A stretch of 64,000 nt of DNA from Sinonovacula constricta (taxonomy: Eukaryota > Mollusca > Bivalvia > Cardiida > Solecurtidae): the NCBI GenBank assembly GCA_007844125.1, contig CM017564.1:27629158-27693157 (forward strand), given 5' to 3'. Positions 51,223 to 63,012 of this stretch are shown piece by piece. A program made the position numbers and the translations under genes. How positions within the stretch are numbered: position 1 is the first letter of the stretch; every line of letters starts with the position of its first letter. Below the pieces are notes generated by a model, which was not told the DNA's origin, did no database searches, and saw only the letters and a program-made list of their open reading frames with translations.

Positions 51223-52680
51223 AGAGGTAATTCACGGTTAGCAAAAGATATTTGTATTTCGCCCTTTTTTCTTTACATTATTCATGAATGAGAACAACAC
51301 TGTTCAATTTTATTTAGTTTGTTATTTAAAAATTTTAATTATAAATCTACTTGAACGACATTTGAAATAATGCACAAATCACGAAACAGACTTTATGTTT
51401 CTTGCAACGGAGTTTAATATTATGTTTAAAGTATTAAAAATCCGAGAAAACACGATTTAATATCTCGTCTAGAGAACGATATCATAGTAAATGAAATTAG
51501 TTAAAGTAAAATCTGTTTGACTACCATTTAAAATATTCACAAGGCATTTAAAATAATTCACAAGGAGGTGTTCACTTACATAGTTTTAAATGAATACCAC
51601 ATTTAAAATTCAAACGTAGTAGAACATTTGACGGTGATGTTCAGTTAAATAACATTGTTAACGAACTTATAAATGACCAATATACAGGACTAATTATCAA
51701 CCAAGAATAGCTCGTGTGCTATCATCACAATAATTACGGGAGGCAAACATCAATTAAAGATCACACTTTTGTTGCATTGTTGTGCAGTTATGAAATAACT
51801 AAATACTCCAAACTTTCATGAGTGTGAAATCTTTTTAAATTATGGGCAACAAAATACGTGCGCCAATAAGTAGTAACAGTAACAACCTTGCAACAGCGGA
51901 GTTTCATTAAAATATAAAATTAATAAAATTCACATACGCTTTTATTCTTCTTTTATAAATAATAAAAGAAAACTCACGCATATTTTAGTTATTTAATATA
52001 AATGTGTATAGACTGTATTTGAAAATATACAATTATTTACTTATAAGCTAGGAAATATGCTGTGATATTGACCAAAAATCGTTATTGACCGAGGCGATTA
52101 AGTATAACTCATAAACTTCTATCAGAAGGCGACATGTTATTGAGCAAGTGCGAAATAATATTCCCTTTTATGCGAAGTGTGATTATTCTGGGCTAGAGCG
52201 AAGTGGGAAAAGGGCGAAGATCAGATTGGTCTGAAAACATTGAAATGTTCCCAGTTGTTTGTGAAAAGGATATAACTATATCGTTCTTAAACATGAACTC
52301 AACGCGGCAGCTGAAGTCAAGAGCTTTTATGAAGGTACAAATATATATTGTCAAAAAAGCTGAAATATTCAAAATTATTTGTTTTATAGTAAAATCTGCT
52401 TAAAACTTCTGATTACTGTCCGACGCCGTAGTCGCTTGTTTTCAGGAAATCGATGCAATGAAACTGTTTTATTTTCGACCCCTCTACATATACAGCAGTA
52501 CTTCGGCGATTTCGATTTTTTCTTTCTTTAATTAACTTTCCATGTTTTTCGATGTTTGTGTTGTACGAGCTGATAAATTTTCTGTTATGCGTCAGAAATG
52601 AAATCAGCGCGATTGCGCATGCGCATTTGAAGAGTTCTCAAGGGCACACAACTTAGTTATCGGACGAGCATATAGAGCTT
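50952..52680. other. About 1.7-kb insertion in the 5'UTR intron of gene 4
   Basis: Collinearity with the upstream regions of genes 2 and 3 breaks after GTAACCTCTGAG and resumes at about 52684 (AGCATGGACGCAGTTTGTCC). The insert contains the SAP-like fragment at its left and CGAAGTG-rich stretches at both sides (51120-51215 and 52170-52220) in partly inverted orientation. No convincing terminal repeats or transposase were found. Confidence 0.4.
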
Positions 52681-53197
52681 GTTAGCATGGACGCAGTTTG
52701 TCCGCCAAAGGACATAATGTTTATTGATATAATTTAACTTTTTTCACGAAAATATGTAGTCGCGATAATCACCCTCCATTTTACCACAGTCTTCTCTCTG
52801 CGCGCCAGAGTATCCTTTTTAGGAGCAAGCGAAAAAAGGAAAGTATGCAGTCATATCGATGACTGGTCACTTAAATTGCTACGATATATTTCTCTCATTA
52901 ATGTTTGAACATTCGATGCAGACAACCTATTTTAGACACATATCATACAAATGTCGCCGCTTGCCGATATATAGACAAAATTCTAAATGTTGATGTTTCA
53001 TCCAATACTGACATACAATAATTTTCCTACTTTCGATTTCGATGCACCCAAGAATGATGGATGTCGGAAAAGTATGTATTTGTAGATCTTTTTCACATTC
53101 TAACAACTGCCACAAATATGACATTGCTGTTATATTGTCATTTAGTATCAACTGACAATTTCAAGCATTACTTGACAATAATGGTAAACTGTTTTAC

Positions 53198-53303
53198 CTT
53201 AATGTGTTGTCCTTTCGCAGTTACGTTATGGGAGGCGTTGAATCAAAGGGACATAACTCTTAAGTTTTCGGAAATCCCCGCATTTCTCATCGAAAACGAA
53301 AGT
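53198..53303 (-). promoter_or_regulatory. Gene 4 promoter block: kappaB-like plus ISRE-like motif and 5'UTR exon
   Basis: The minus strand reads GGGGATTTCC (53270-53279), an exact NF-kappaB consensus match. The plus strand shows GAAAACGAAAGT (53292-53303), a full GAAANNGAAA IRF/ISRE core and the best of the four copies. The CATTAAG/GTAAAA donor at 53197 is 71-72 bp from the kappaB site. The 5'UTR intron is enlarged to 2.4 kb by the insertion at 50952-52680. Confidence 0.5.
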
Positions 53304-53309
53304 AGATTT

Positions 53310-56300
53310 TTGTATTTGTTTCGATTGACGGGTTTTACATTCTTTCTTGAATCGATATCTTTTATACACTATGTTGTCCATTATGACAATTGTAATTCCC
53401 ACACGGCCCAAAACTCGTTTAATTAGTCAATGTTATTAATAAGGACACCTTATATCTCTTATCTGTAATACCTACATTTGTCAGGTAGATCATTTTTATA
53501 TTAAATATATGTGCCTTATTTTATAAACTTGTTTGAATACTAGTTTGGGTGAATTTCGATGTTGTATTAGCAATGTTTTAAACGTATGACCGCTAAAGAA
53601 GATTTACGATCTGGAACACATGTGCTTTATCTTCTATAACATCAAATCGGCAAATTTTAAAGGATTGAACTAAATGAGAAATCGCTTAAAAGTCGTGCAT
53701 CTGAATTTTTTATTTCTAATTGCTGCTGAAATTAAAAACAGAAGTGTATCCTTATTTCTCTTTTTAAGGTATATAAACTTAATTATATTTATTTTACTTA
53801 CTTAATAATATTTTAAAAGGAAACATACACATATGAGCATATCAGTTAACCTAAAATACTGTCAAGTAGGTGGGAAGAATAAAAATCACTTAGAAGTCGG
53901 TTTTACATTTATTGGATAAATCTTATATTAAAAGACGTGTTGTGATCAGACTTAAAATTAGTGGGTGCCCTGTCATCAGGCTGGTCATAGAATCGTGTCT
54001 GGAAAAATAAATTGTTGAGTTGTATAAGCTGTTAAAAATTCTGGCCTGTTGTATGTTAGTTGTGCATTGCTTTTTTGGCCAAATTATGGTAAAATACATT
54101 TTGTTAATGCCATATTTATAGAGATACTATGAATAAATGAATTGAAAACTCAAACTTTATTGGGTGTGAAATTTTTTATCCCATTGTACTGAATTTCATT
54201 ATGGTAAAGTATGGTTAACAGAATAGATAATTTGAGGGATGCTGTTAGTTACTGCAAACTGTGTATTGTTCTACAATTATTCAACATTTACAAGGCTACA
54301 CAGGTAAACAAAAAGGAATGTAATAGATTAACCCACACAATACGGCAAAGTAGACCTACATCATGGCCTACTATTGGATAGTTGGTACTGCACTTTAGCC
54401 AACTGTTGTTTTTTTTTCTGTGTAATCCAGTCACTACACAGTCACGGTTTCATACCAATTCCTTTCTCAGTTCATACTTACACGAAAGCAAGTGTGCCCT
54501 TCTTGGAGTGAGGGAATGTTTTCATACTTATAAAAGCAATAATATGTAAATTTGGCATCAGTTGTGCAAACATGAATTGACTTTACGATTTGTTACTTTT
54601 ATGGGGCACATGTGTGACGTCCTTAAACGCCATGATAGAAGACGCCAGGAACGCTGCCACCGTGAACTTAGAGCGGTTTGTGTTTGAGGAATGGAAAATT
54701 GAACATGAAATATGTTCTTCCAATACATTGCGTCAGTGAGTCGTCGTTGCAAGACAGTCATCAAATTATATGTTGGACATACAAGATTTTGTGTTGTTGT
54801 TTTGACTTGTTAAATCGAGGTAACCTACATATCAGTCCAAATATGTCTTTTATTTTGCAAATTTAAATGCACTATTTTTACAAGAAAATTCAACAAATCC
54901 ATTGTTCTAAAAGGGTTTTCAATTTGGATTAGTTTATCTGCACTTCTTTGGTAAAAACATAAAGAAATTGGAGTTTCAGCTTAGAAAAGTTGTTGAGTAA
55001 ATATATATATTTACTGTAAGTATATTTCATGTCCTGATTTATCGGTGCTCTATCTGTATTACTGCGATATATAAGACAGCAGACATAGAAATTAAAAATT
55101 CAAATCGTTAAATTATTAAAGAAAACAATAAATAGAATTTACATTTTAACCATGCGGGTATTCAATTCAGTTATATAACGTTTAAAAGTCTGCGTTATAT
55201 TCGCTCCTCCAAATGCTCACGCATTGCCATGGTAGATGTGTAATACTACACCCACAACTTACAAGGCCTGCATAGTCAATATATCTATTCGCATTACGTT
55301 CCAAGCTTTTTTGTGTAGTTTTAATATGCATTGCTCCAGGAACAATGTTTATGTTATGCTTCAATTTATTTTCTCTACCACGTGCTTTGCTGTAATTTCA
55401 CATTGGGACAGGAACAATGTTTATGTTACGGCGTTATTTCTTTTCACTACCACGTGTTTTGCTGTAATTTTCCATTGCGACAGGAACCCTGTTTATGTTG
55501 CGGCGTTATTTCTTTTCACTACCACGTGCTTTGCTGTAATTTCACATTGGGACAGGAACAATGTGTATGTTGCGGCGTTATTTCTTTTCTCTACCACGTG
55601 CTTTGCTGTAATTTCACATTGGGACAGGAACAATGTTTATGTTGCGGCGTTATTTCTTTTCTCTACCACGTGCTTTGCTGTAATTTCACATTGGGACTGG
55701 AACAATGTTTATGTTGCGGCGTTATTTCTTTTCTCTACCACGTGCTTTGCTGTAATTTCACATAGGGACTGGAACAATGTTTATGTTGCGGCGTTATTTC
55801 TTTTCACTACCACGTGCTTTGCTGTAATTTTCCATTGCTACAGGAACACTGTTTATGTTGCGGTGTTATTTCTTTTTACTACCACGTGTTTTGCTGTAAT
55901 TTTACATTGCGACAGGAACAATGTTTATGTTATACTGTAATATCTTTTCTCTACCGTGTGTCTTGCTGTAATTTTGATTTGGGCCATTGTAGTTTGTAGG
56001 TCCAAGACTCTGTTCAGTTGAACCGCTTTAATGGTGTTCACTTCTTTTTGTAATCCAGCATACAAATTTATAACAGTGACAATTACAATTTCTATTAACA
56101 CGGGTTCCTGTATAACGTCGGAAATCCAACTTTACCACTTTGGTTGCCAAATTTTTACTTCCAAGTTGGTGGCGTCCCATGGATAAAGTCCTATCGGGAA
56201 TTGCACCGGTGGCAACTCAACCAGCCAAATAAAATTAAAGTTTACATAATCCTTTTTACAAGTTGACACTTGATCATGTCACATGAGTCCCCAAATCCAG

Positions 56301-57074
56301 AATTCTTGTCTTAAAATGAGAAGAAAAATATGTGGCTGATTGCATTATTGACAAAATATTACAAAAACTTCTGAAAACCCTGTATTATAATCATGGAGTA
56401 TAAACATAATATAGAAATACAATAAGACAAATTTAACACTGAAAACTAAGTTGATAAATAAAGTCAACAGTAAAGAGTAGCCCAGTGACTTAATAAGAAA
56501 GAGGTGTGAAAAACATTGTGATAACAATAACACCGTAAAGCTTAAGCAGGACCTTTTGAATTAAAGCGACATGCCATTTAGCTGGTTTGTGTTTTTATGA
56601 CACTGTAGCACAATAACTAACAATATTACAAATGTGCTCTTTTGTGTTTTATGTCCTAAGAAAATAACGCAAGAAAATACACTTAAAACATAGCAACCAA
56701 TTTCAGATAGCAAAGACAATTCTTAAAATCTGAAGAAATACATATGTAATAAAAACAGCTTTAGCTATTAACCTATATTTTAGAAAAGAAACTGCATTTA
56801 TGTGATACACTATAAAAAAATAAAAGGGTTATTATAATAAAATATAATAAAAGAATACTGCTAAAAGAATACATGACAAAAATCATCATAATCTCATCAA
56901 TTTCATACTAGTAAACTTAAAAATATAATAATGGTTTATGCCAAAATCCACACATAACTTTTTGCATAGTAATGTATAATATGATATCACCGTTACACAT
57001 GATTTCTACATGTACACTCAAACAAAGAACTGTAAAGTAGTTGGTAAACCTTGGTAGAACCACTGATGCTCACA
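53310..57074. other. Gene 4-gene 5 intergenic region, no gene seen apart from a minisatellite
   Basis: No conserved exon is visible on either strand. The only structured part is the 72-bp minisatellite at 55329-55985. The rest is AT-rich and unlike the other intergenic intervals. Confidence 0.5.
55329..55985 (+). repeat. 72-bp minisatellite, about nine units
   Basis: The block AGGAACAATGTTTATGTT recurs at about 55338, 55410, 55482, 55554, 55626, 55698, 55770, 55842 and 55914. The period is exactly 72 bp, a multiple of three, so long frames stay open in two frames (234 and 144 codons) and read repeated C/F/V-rich peptides. Nothing suggests they are expressed. Unit ends are degenerate. Confidence 0.75.
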
Positions 57075-60000
57075 TTACTGTAAGAGTTCTTTTTGAAAGA
57101 TCCTGTATTTTAAGAACTCAAAAATTTTCTTTAGTGCTATTTCATTCATATCGCAATGGTAAATCCCTTGTTCAGGAAGGAATGCCATGTCGAATATTCC
57201 TCCAATTTGTTTGTACTCCGGTGACATCAGGACCCTGTCACTAGACTAGTTTGGGAGGGCGTGCTTCGCCTTGTGGTGCAGAACTATAACAACAACGTCA
57301 GGGCTACCTGAACATGGGAAAAAAATTTGGTAAGTGCAAATTGTCACACGTTATAAAAGCATAACAATACAATATCAGACTGGTTAAGTGATTACGAGAA
57401 AAACACAATCTGAAAAGTGGAGAAAATAATAATTAATGGTATTGAACGCATTTCGAAGAAGAAAAATGATCGCCACGACAATGAAATATCAGTTTCAAAA
57501 TCATAATACAAAAGTTATATTTAATATACCAAAACCTACTGTTCAGGTACATCGTACCAATAAACCAAAACTTACATCGAATGTACACATGTAAACTTTT
57601 TTTGAGGACAAAGTGGGATATTTTCACTTCCAAAGTGGGAGATTTGTTAATTTCACATCAACAACGCAGGAAGTTATCTGTTATCCAAGTAGGGAGATTT
57701 CTGAAAATGTGTAAAACACCCCTCATTTTCAAATAATTTTAAATCTGAAAAAAGGAAGACTTCCTCCAAAAGCAGGAGAGTTCAAATGTATGCGTATGCA
57801 CCAATACTGTATATCAAAACATACAGAATAATTATTGCTATACCAAACTGGACTATATGTATAATATTTACCAATATACTCAAACCTACATTACATTAAT
57901 CTACATACCAAAAATCTACCCTGTATTCACCAATATATCTAAAACTTGGTAACCACCCTCTCACTCAGTTACCGTTCTGTATTCTCACATTTACTGCTGC
58001 ATCTGAATCACACCGTTAAATGTCATTATTCTTGTCGTAACAATGATGATATAACAACAATGTAGGTTGATTGTTTATTCTGGATTGTAAGTTTCATTGA
58101 GAATTATCCAGCCGAACATTTTTATCTTACTAAGAGTGTAAGTCAGACCATAAGAAAATATTGGTATATAAATGTAGAGTTTGGTACATGTATATAAATG
58201 TAGTATATAAATGTAGGTTTTGGTATATAAATGTAGGTTTTGATACATAAATGTAGATTTTGTTATATAAATGTAGGTTTTGGTATATAAATGTAGGTTT
58301 TGATATATAAATATAGATTTTGGTATATAAATGTAGGTTTTGATATATAAATATAGATTTTGGTATATAAATGTAGGTTTTTGGTATATAAATTTTAGAT
58401 TTTGGTATATAAATATAGGTTTTGATATATAAATATAGATTTTGATATATAAATGTAGGTTTTGATATATAAATATAGATTTTGGTATATAAATGTAGAT
58501 TTTGATATATAAATATAGATTTCGGTATTTAAATGTGTTTGGTATATAAATGTAGGTTTTGAGGTATTAATTTAGATTTGGTATATAAATGTAGGTTTTA
58601 GTACTTACAATATAGCTGTTAAGATAACAATGTAGGTTTTGGTATATAAATATAGATTTCGATATATAAATGTAGGTTTTGTAAGTGGATATTTCTAACA
58701 AATAAGATAATGGGGCTTATGCTTATTGTAGCTGCACGTCTATTCTACACTTAGTGAATAAATTGAAGACAATAAAAGAAATAAGTTTAAATGAAAGAGA
58801 ATCAAATAAAATTAAGAATTTAAACAAATCAAGTTACAGACTTATTTTTATATGTATTGTTTTAAAAGAATGTTTAATCATTAAAACTGTGTAATAGACT
58901 TTTACTGTTAAAATTTACAATGTGACATAATTTCGTGGAGATGGAAATTGCTTTGTTTAAATACTCTGAGAATTTGTTATTGGCAGATTTTAAAACCAAA
59001 ACTGTTTTTAACAAGAAATATGATAAAGTTCTATTAAGTTAATGATAATGTCCACAATGTATTTGGGGACACTAAGTATTATTTCTATTCGAAAAAATAT
59101 ACAAACTTCTATATTGTAAATAAAACTAAATATCTGAATCAGGGACAAAATAACCAGACAAGTGTTATTTGTTGTAACATCCTGTTCATGTGTAGATAAA
59201 CTTGAAGTACCAAAGTAACACGTGTTTCAAAAGGAAAATACACCATCTCTAAACAAAATATTGCTTTTCAAGAATTACTTTAGATGAACATTTTTAGTTT
59301 AAAAACACGTTTAAAAGATTTCCTGAGCAGGATAAATGTTAGTACAAACAATACTAAATCCTACATAATATAAACTAATGATGCAAAACAAAGTAGTGTA
59401 TATATAGGCGTATACGTGTACCAAAACTTGCATTTACTAAGACCTATAGAAGAAACAATATACTAAAGTCAACATGGTAAGTACCAAAGCCTACAATTAT
59501 ATACAAAACCCACATTTATATATCAAAGCCTACATTGTAAGTACCAAAGCCTACATTTATATACAAAAATCACATTTAAATATCAAAGACTACATTGTAA
59601 GAACCAAATGCTACATTTATATACCAAACACACATTTATATATTAAAGCCTACATTGTAAGTGCCAAAGCCTACATATAGCAAAACTTACATTTATATAC
59701 TAAAGCCAGCATTTATTCACCAAAACCTATATTTATATACCAAAACCTAAATTTATATACCCAAACCTACAATTAAATACCAAATCCTACATTACCAGTA
59801 TCAAAAAACCTACGTTTTTATACCAAAACCAACATTTATATATCGAAACCTATATTTATATACCAAACCTATATCTATATACCAAAGCATATAATGTAAT
59901 ACCAAAACCTACATTTATATACCAAAGTCTACACTGTAAGAACAAAAACCTACATTTATACCAAAACCTACATTTATATACCAAACCTACATTTATATAC

Positions 60001-62562
60001 CAAAGCCTACACTGTAAGAACAAAAACCTACATTTATATATCAAAACCTATATTTATATACCAAACCTACATTTATATACCAAAGCCTACACTGTAAGAA
60101 CAAAAACCTACATTTATATACCAAAACCTATATTTATATACCAAACCTACATTTATATACCAAAACCTATATTTATATACAAAACCTACATTTATATACC
60201 AAAGCCTACACTGTAAGAACAAAAACCTACATTTATATACCAAAACCTTCATTTATGTAACAAAACCTTCATTTAAATACCAAAACCTATATTTAAATGC
60301 CAAAACCTACATTTATATACCAAATTCTACATCGTAACTATCAATACTCTTAAACATACATTGAATGTTATCAAGAGCCATTGAGACAGCCGTGCCAAGC
60401 CGGGAAGCATTACTGCATAACACCAGTGTAGGCTTGTTGGGCTTCAAATCATCTTGAGAGGTGGGAATGATGCAGTTCACCACCATGTCAGCCGTTTGCT
60501 GGCACTTGGTCTTCACTTGTTTCTCAATCTCCGTAGCAACCTGTGTCAGTAGGTCAGTCCGTTGGAACCAGATCTGCAGCTCCACTGTCAACAATAATGG
60601 TAAAAGTGAGGATTTATATCATATTTTGTTAAAAGTTAAGTGACTGTTATTAGGCAGCTAGCTGGTAGAATAACTGTTGTCTTTATGATATGTAATAATA
60701 ACCAGCTAGTAAGCAAAAATATTTATAAATTTTTAAGGTAAATAATAAAGTTGCATGTACAAATCAGGTATTTTTTTAAGTTTATACTAAATTTAATCTG
60801 AATGCAATAATTTGTTCAAAAATTGTGTTTAAATAACCTTAATGCAGAAGAAACACCATCTTAGGGTATTAAATAAATGTGAATCATGGAAGTAAGTCTG
60901 AAACCCACCTCTATGAGTCTTATTAAGCTGTCCATTCAAACGACTATTCTCCTGCTGTGCATCCTGTAATGCATTTTGTAAGCCACGATTCCTGTTCGTC
61001 AGAACTTGAATTTCAGATTCACGCTTCTCACAGATTTTGCTTTTCTCTGCAAGACTGTTTCTCAAAATTTGCAAGTCTTTCTCAATAGATTTAATGTGAT
61101 AAGCTTTAGAACTTAACTGTGACAGCAACTCATTGTTTAAGCTTTCAGTTGACAAAAGTTGGGATATTAAAACTTCTGTGGTAACGGTTGTATGCTGTCC
61201 AAAATTATCTGAGTTTCCCAACAGTTCCTTTAGCTGCTTTATTTCACATTGCAACTCTTTTATCTCTTGATGGTTTTTTTCTACAGAATTTGCTAAATGA
61301 TTTTTTTCAATCTGTATGTCTTTGAGTGTTTTATTTACTGACTCTAACTTCTCATTATAGGTTCTTACAGACTGTTGTTCATGTTTGTCTATTTCTTCTA
61401 GCCTGTACTTTGTTTCCCTAATCTGTTGCTCCAGGTTGAGGACATTATCCCTGAATGTTTGGAAGGCTCCATCAACACTACCTGCAGAACCATCCGGTGA
61501 TGGACTATTGGGTTCACTACCGGTAGTAGGCACCTGGTCTTTGTTAGTTCCACCAATGGAGATGGGTGTGGAGGTCTCTCGCTTCTGAACAGTCTGCTGC
61601 CCAGTTTCCTCCAGTGTCTGGTGAACAGAGTCACTGAAATGTTGCTTGACAGATGTCTGGATGAGAGAATCCAACACCTGAATACTGTGCAACATGGTTT
61701 GTATCTGAAGAAGACCCCCTGTCTAGGAAAAAAACACTGAAGTTTACAACATTATCATTTATGGAATTAAAAACTCTTTAATATCAAAATAATTAATACT
61801 TTAAGAGTGTCGATTCACCAGTATGCAGTAGGCTAAAGTACAATAATTAAAAACAGTTCTAAACAACTAACATCATTCACATTTGAAATATTTTGTTCAA
61901 ATGTGTAAAACTATGGTAAGGAAAACTAAAGTAATTAATGAAAAAAGATATGTTTGTCTTCTTTTTTTCTGATAAACAAAAATACTTTAATATTTTTACA
62001 GATATAAGCTGTTAAGCTTTGTTATTTTTTATCCAGTCACCATTCAACTATACCTAAATATGAAACAGCCAATCTAACCCTTTGTTTGTAAGGGACAACT
62101 TAATATCCTAAAATGATGAGTGTGAACTTAGATTGTGTACACAGTGCAAGAAACTGAAATAAAAACAACATTTACCCCTGTTGTTGGGGTCTCATTATCA
62201 TGAAAACTAGAGTTCCGTGGTTCTTCTTTGAATTTTGATTATTATGGATAGAAATTTATTTTCAGAAAATTTTACCGCAAACTGAGACAAATTATATGCA
62301 ACTTTTCCAGGTGGTTACAAAGAATGGTTATAAAACTTTACTCTCCCTACACGTAAACCCCATGTTTATTGCTAGTCATTAGAAAAGTCAAATGGAAGAT
62401 AAAGCCTTCGTAAAAAAAATCATCATTCCATTAATTCATGATTCATACCGCAAGATTTTATAACTCACCTCCAAGGAATGAAGAATAATCTGATTACAAT
62501 GGTGCTGTTTTGAATCATCTCCTTTATCTCTTACCCATGACTTCTCTTGACAATTAAATCTG
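57075..62562 (-). CDS. Gene 5: divergent array paralog, 5' incomplete, nonsense codon in last exon
   Basis: Visible exons are: exon 3 at about 62562-62467; exon 4 at 61722-60909 (271 residues); exon 5 at 60584-60360 (VELQIWFQRTDLL, LVLCSNASRLGT); and exon 6 at 57307-57075. Exon 4 is a shorter, non-repetitive coiled coil preceded by a Ser/Pro/Gly-rich linker. Exon 6 reads VIVLHHKAKHALPN and then TAG (57246-57248), where genes 2-4 have CAG. The remaining 56 codons stay open and conserved (GGIFDMAFLPEQG). So it is either a fresh pseudogene or makes a protein lacking the end of the C-terminal domain. Exons 1 and 2 were not found up to 64000. Exon 3 uses a different acceptor phase from its paralogs. 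Confidence 0.65.
58161..58682 (+). repeat. About 20-bp minisatellite array, forward orientation, in intron 5 of gene 5
   Basis: The unit is roughly TGGTATATAAATGTAGGTTT, repeated about 25 times with substitutions (GTAGG/ATAGA, TGG/TGA). It is the reverse complement of the unit at 59470-60335. Confidence 0.8.
59470..60335 (-). repeat. About 20-bp minisatellite array, inverted orientation, in intron 5 of gene 5
   Basis: The unit on the plus strand is CCAAAACCTACATTTATATA, about 40 times. A higher-order block of about 78-120 bp is marked by CTACACTGTAAGAACAAAAA at about 59931, 60008, 60089 and 60208. The array abuts exon 5 (60360). Sparse, decayed units of this type occur in intron 5 of the other genes (about 10380-10500, 27740-27900, 28800-28850, 45120-45260, 46520-46560). 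Confidence 0.8.
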
Positions 62563-63012
62563 AAAACAATCGTTTTGGCTTGTTGTGAATATAATATCTC
62601 CGCTAACGCTAATGTGTTGTGGACTTCACATAGATGACTTGTCGCTAAGTTCGTGGAAAATAGGTAAGGAAGTGATGGCAAATTTCAAAACACCCCCGAG
62701 AACTGTTTTATTAAGTGCAGTGTCCATCCTATCAGGATTTTTATGTACACATTATTTTACATTTAGGATTTTTTTTTTCTTATTACTTCAGCAGTCAATC
62801 ATTTTGTTGTTGTTTTTCAAATCACAGTGATAAAATTCCCCTACACAAAAATATAGTGAGTGGGTATGATGGGTGCTTTAATATTAACAAAGTTAATTGT
62901 AGAAAAGTAGATTCCTTACCTGTATATCCACTGTCACTGTAAGCGGTCATAGATGTAAACGTCCTTACCTTTGTAATGCCCTTACCTTATGATGTTGCTT
63001 GGCAAAGTAAAA
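62563..63012. other. Upstream flank of gene 5 exon 3, no confident exon
   Basis: One minus-strand segment (62953-62921, starting MTAYSDSGYTG) begins with ATG and ends at a GTAAGG donor, but its phase does not join exon 3 with the obvious acceptor. On the plus strand a short frame (62585-62660) ends at AATAG/GTAAGG. Neither is supported by homology in the window. Confidence 0.25.

Noticed and set aside
55236..55940. 234-codon plus-strand frame as a gene
   Set aside because: It is almost entirely the 72-bp minisatellite; a second frame is equally open and no splice or homology support exists.
58161..60335. CRISPR-like array
   Set aside because: The repeats are contiguous, without unique spacers, and the context is eukaryotic.
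62921..62953. Candidate first exon of gene 5 (MTAYSDSGYTG, GTAAGG donor)
   Set aside because: Its phase 1 end does not join the obvious exon 3 acceptor, and it does not resemble exons 1 or 2 of the paralogs.
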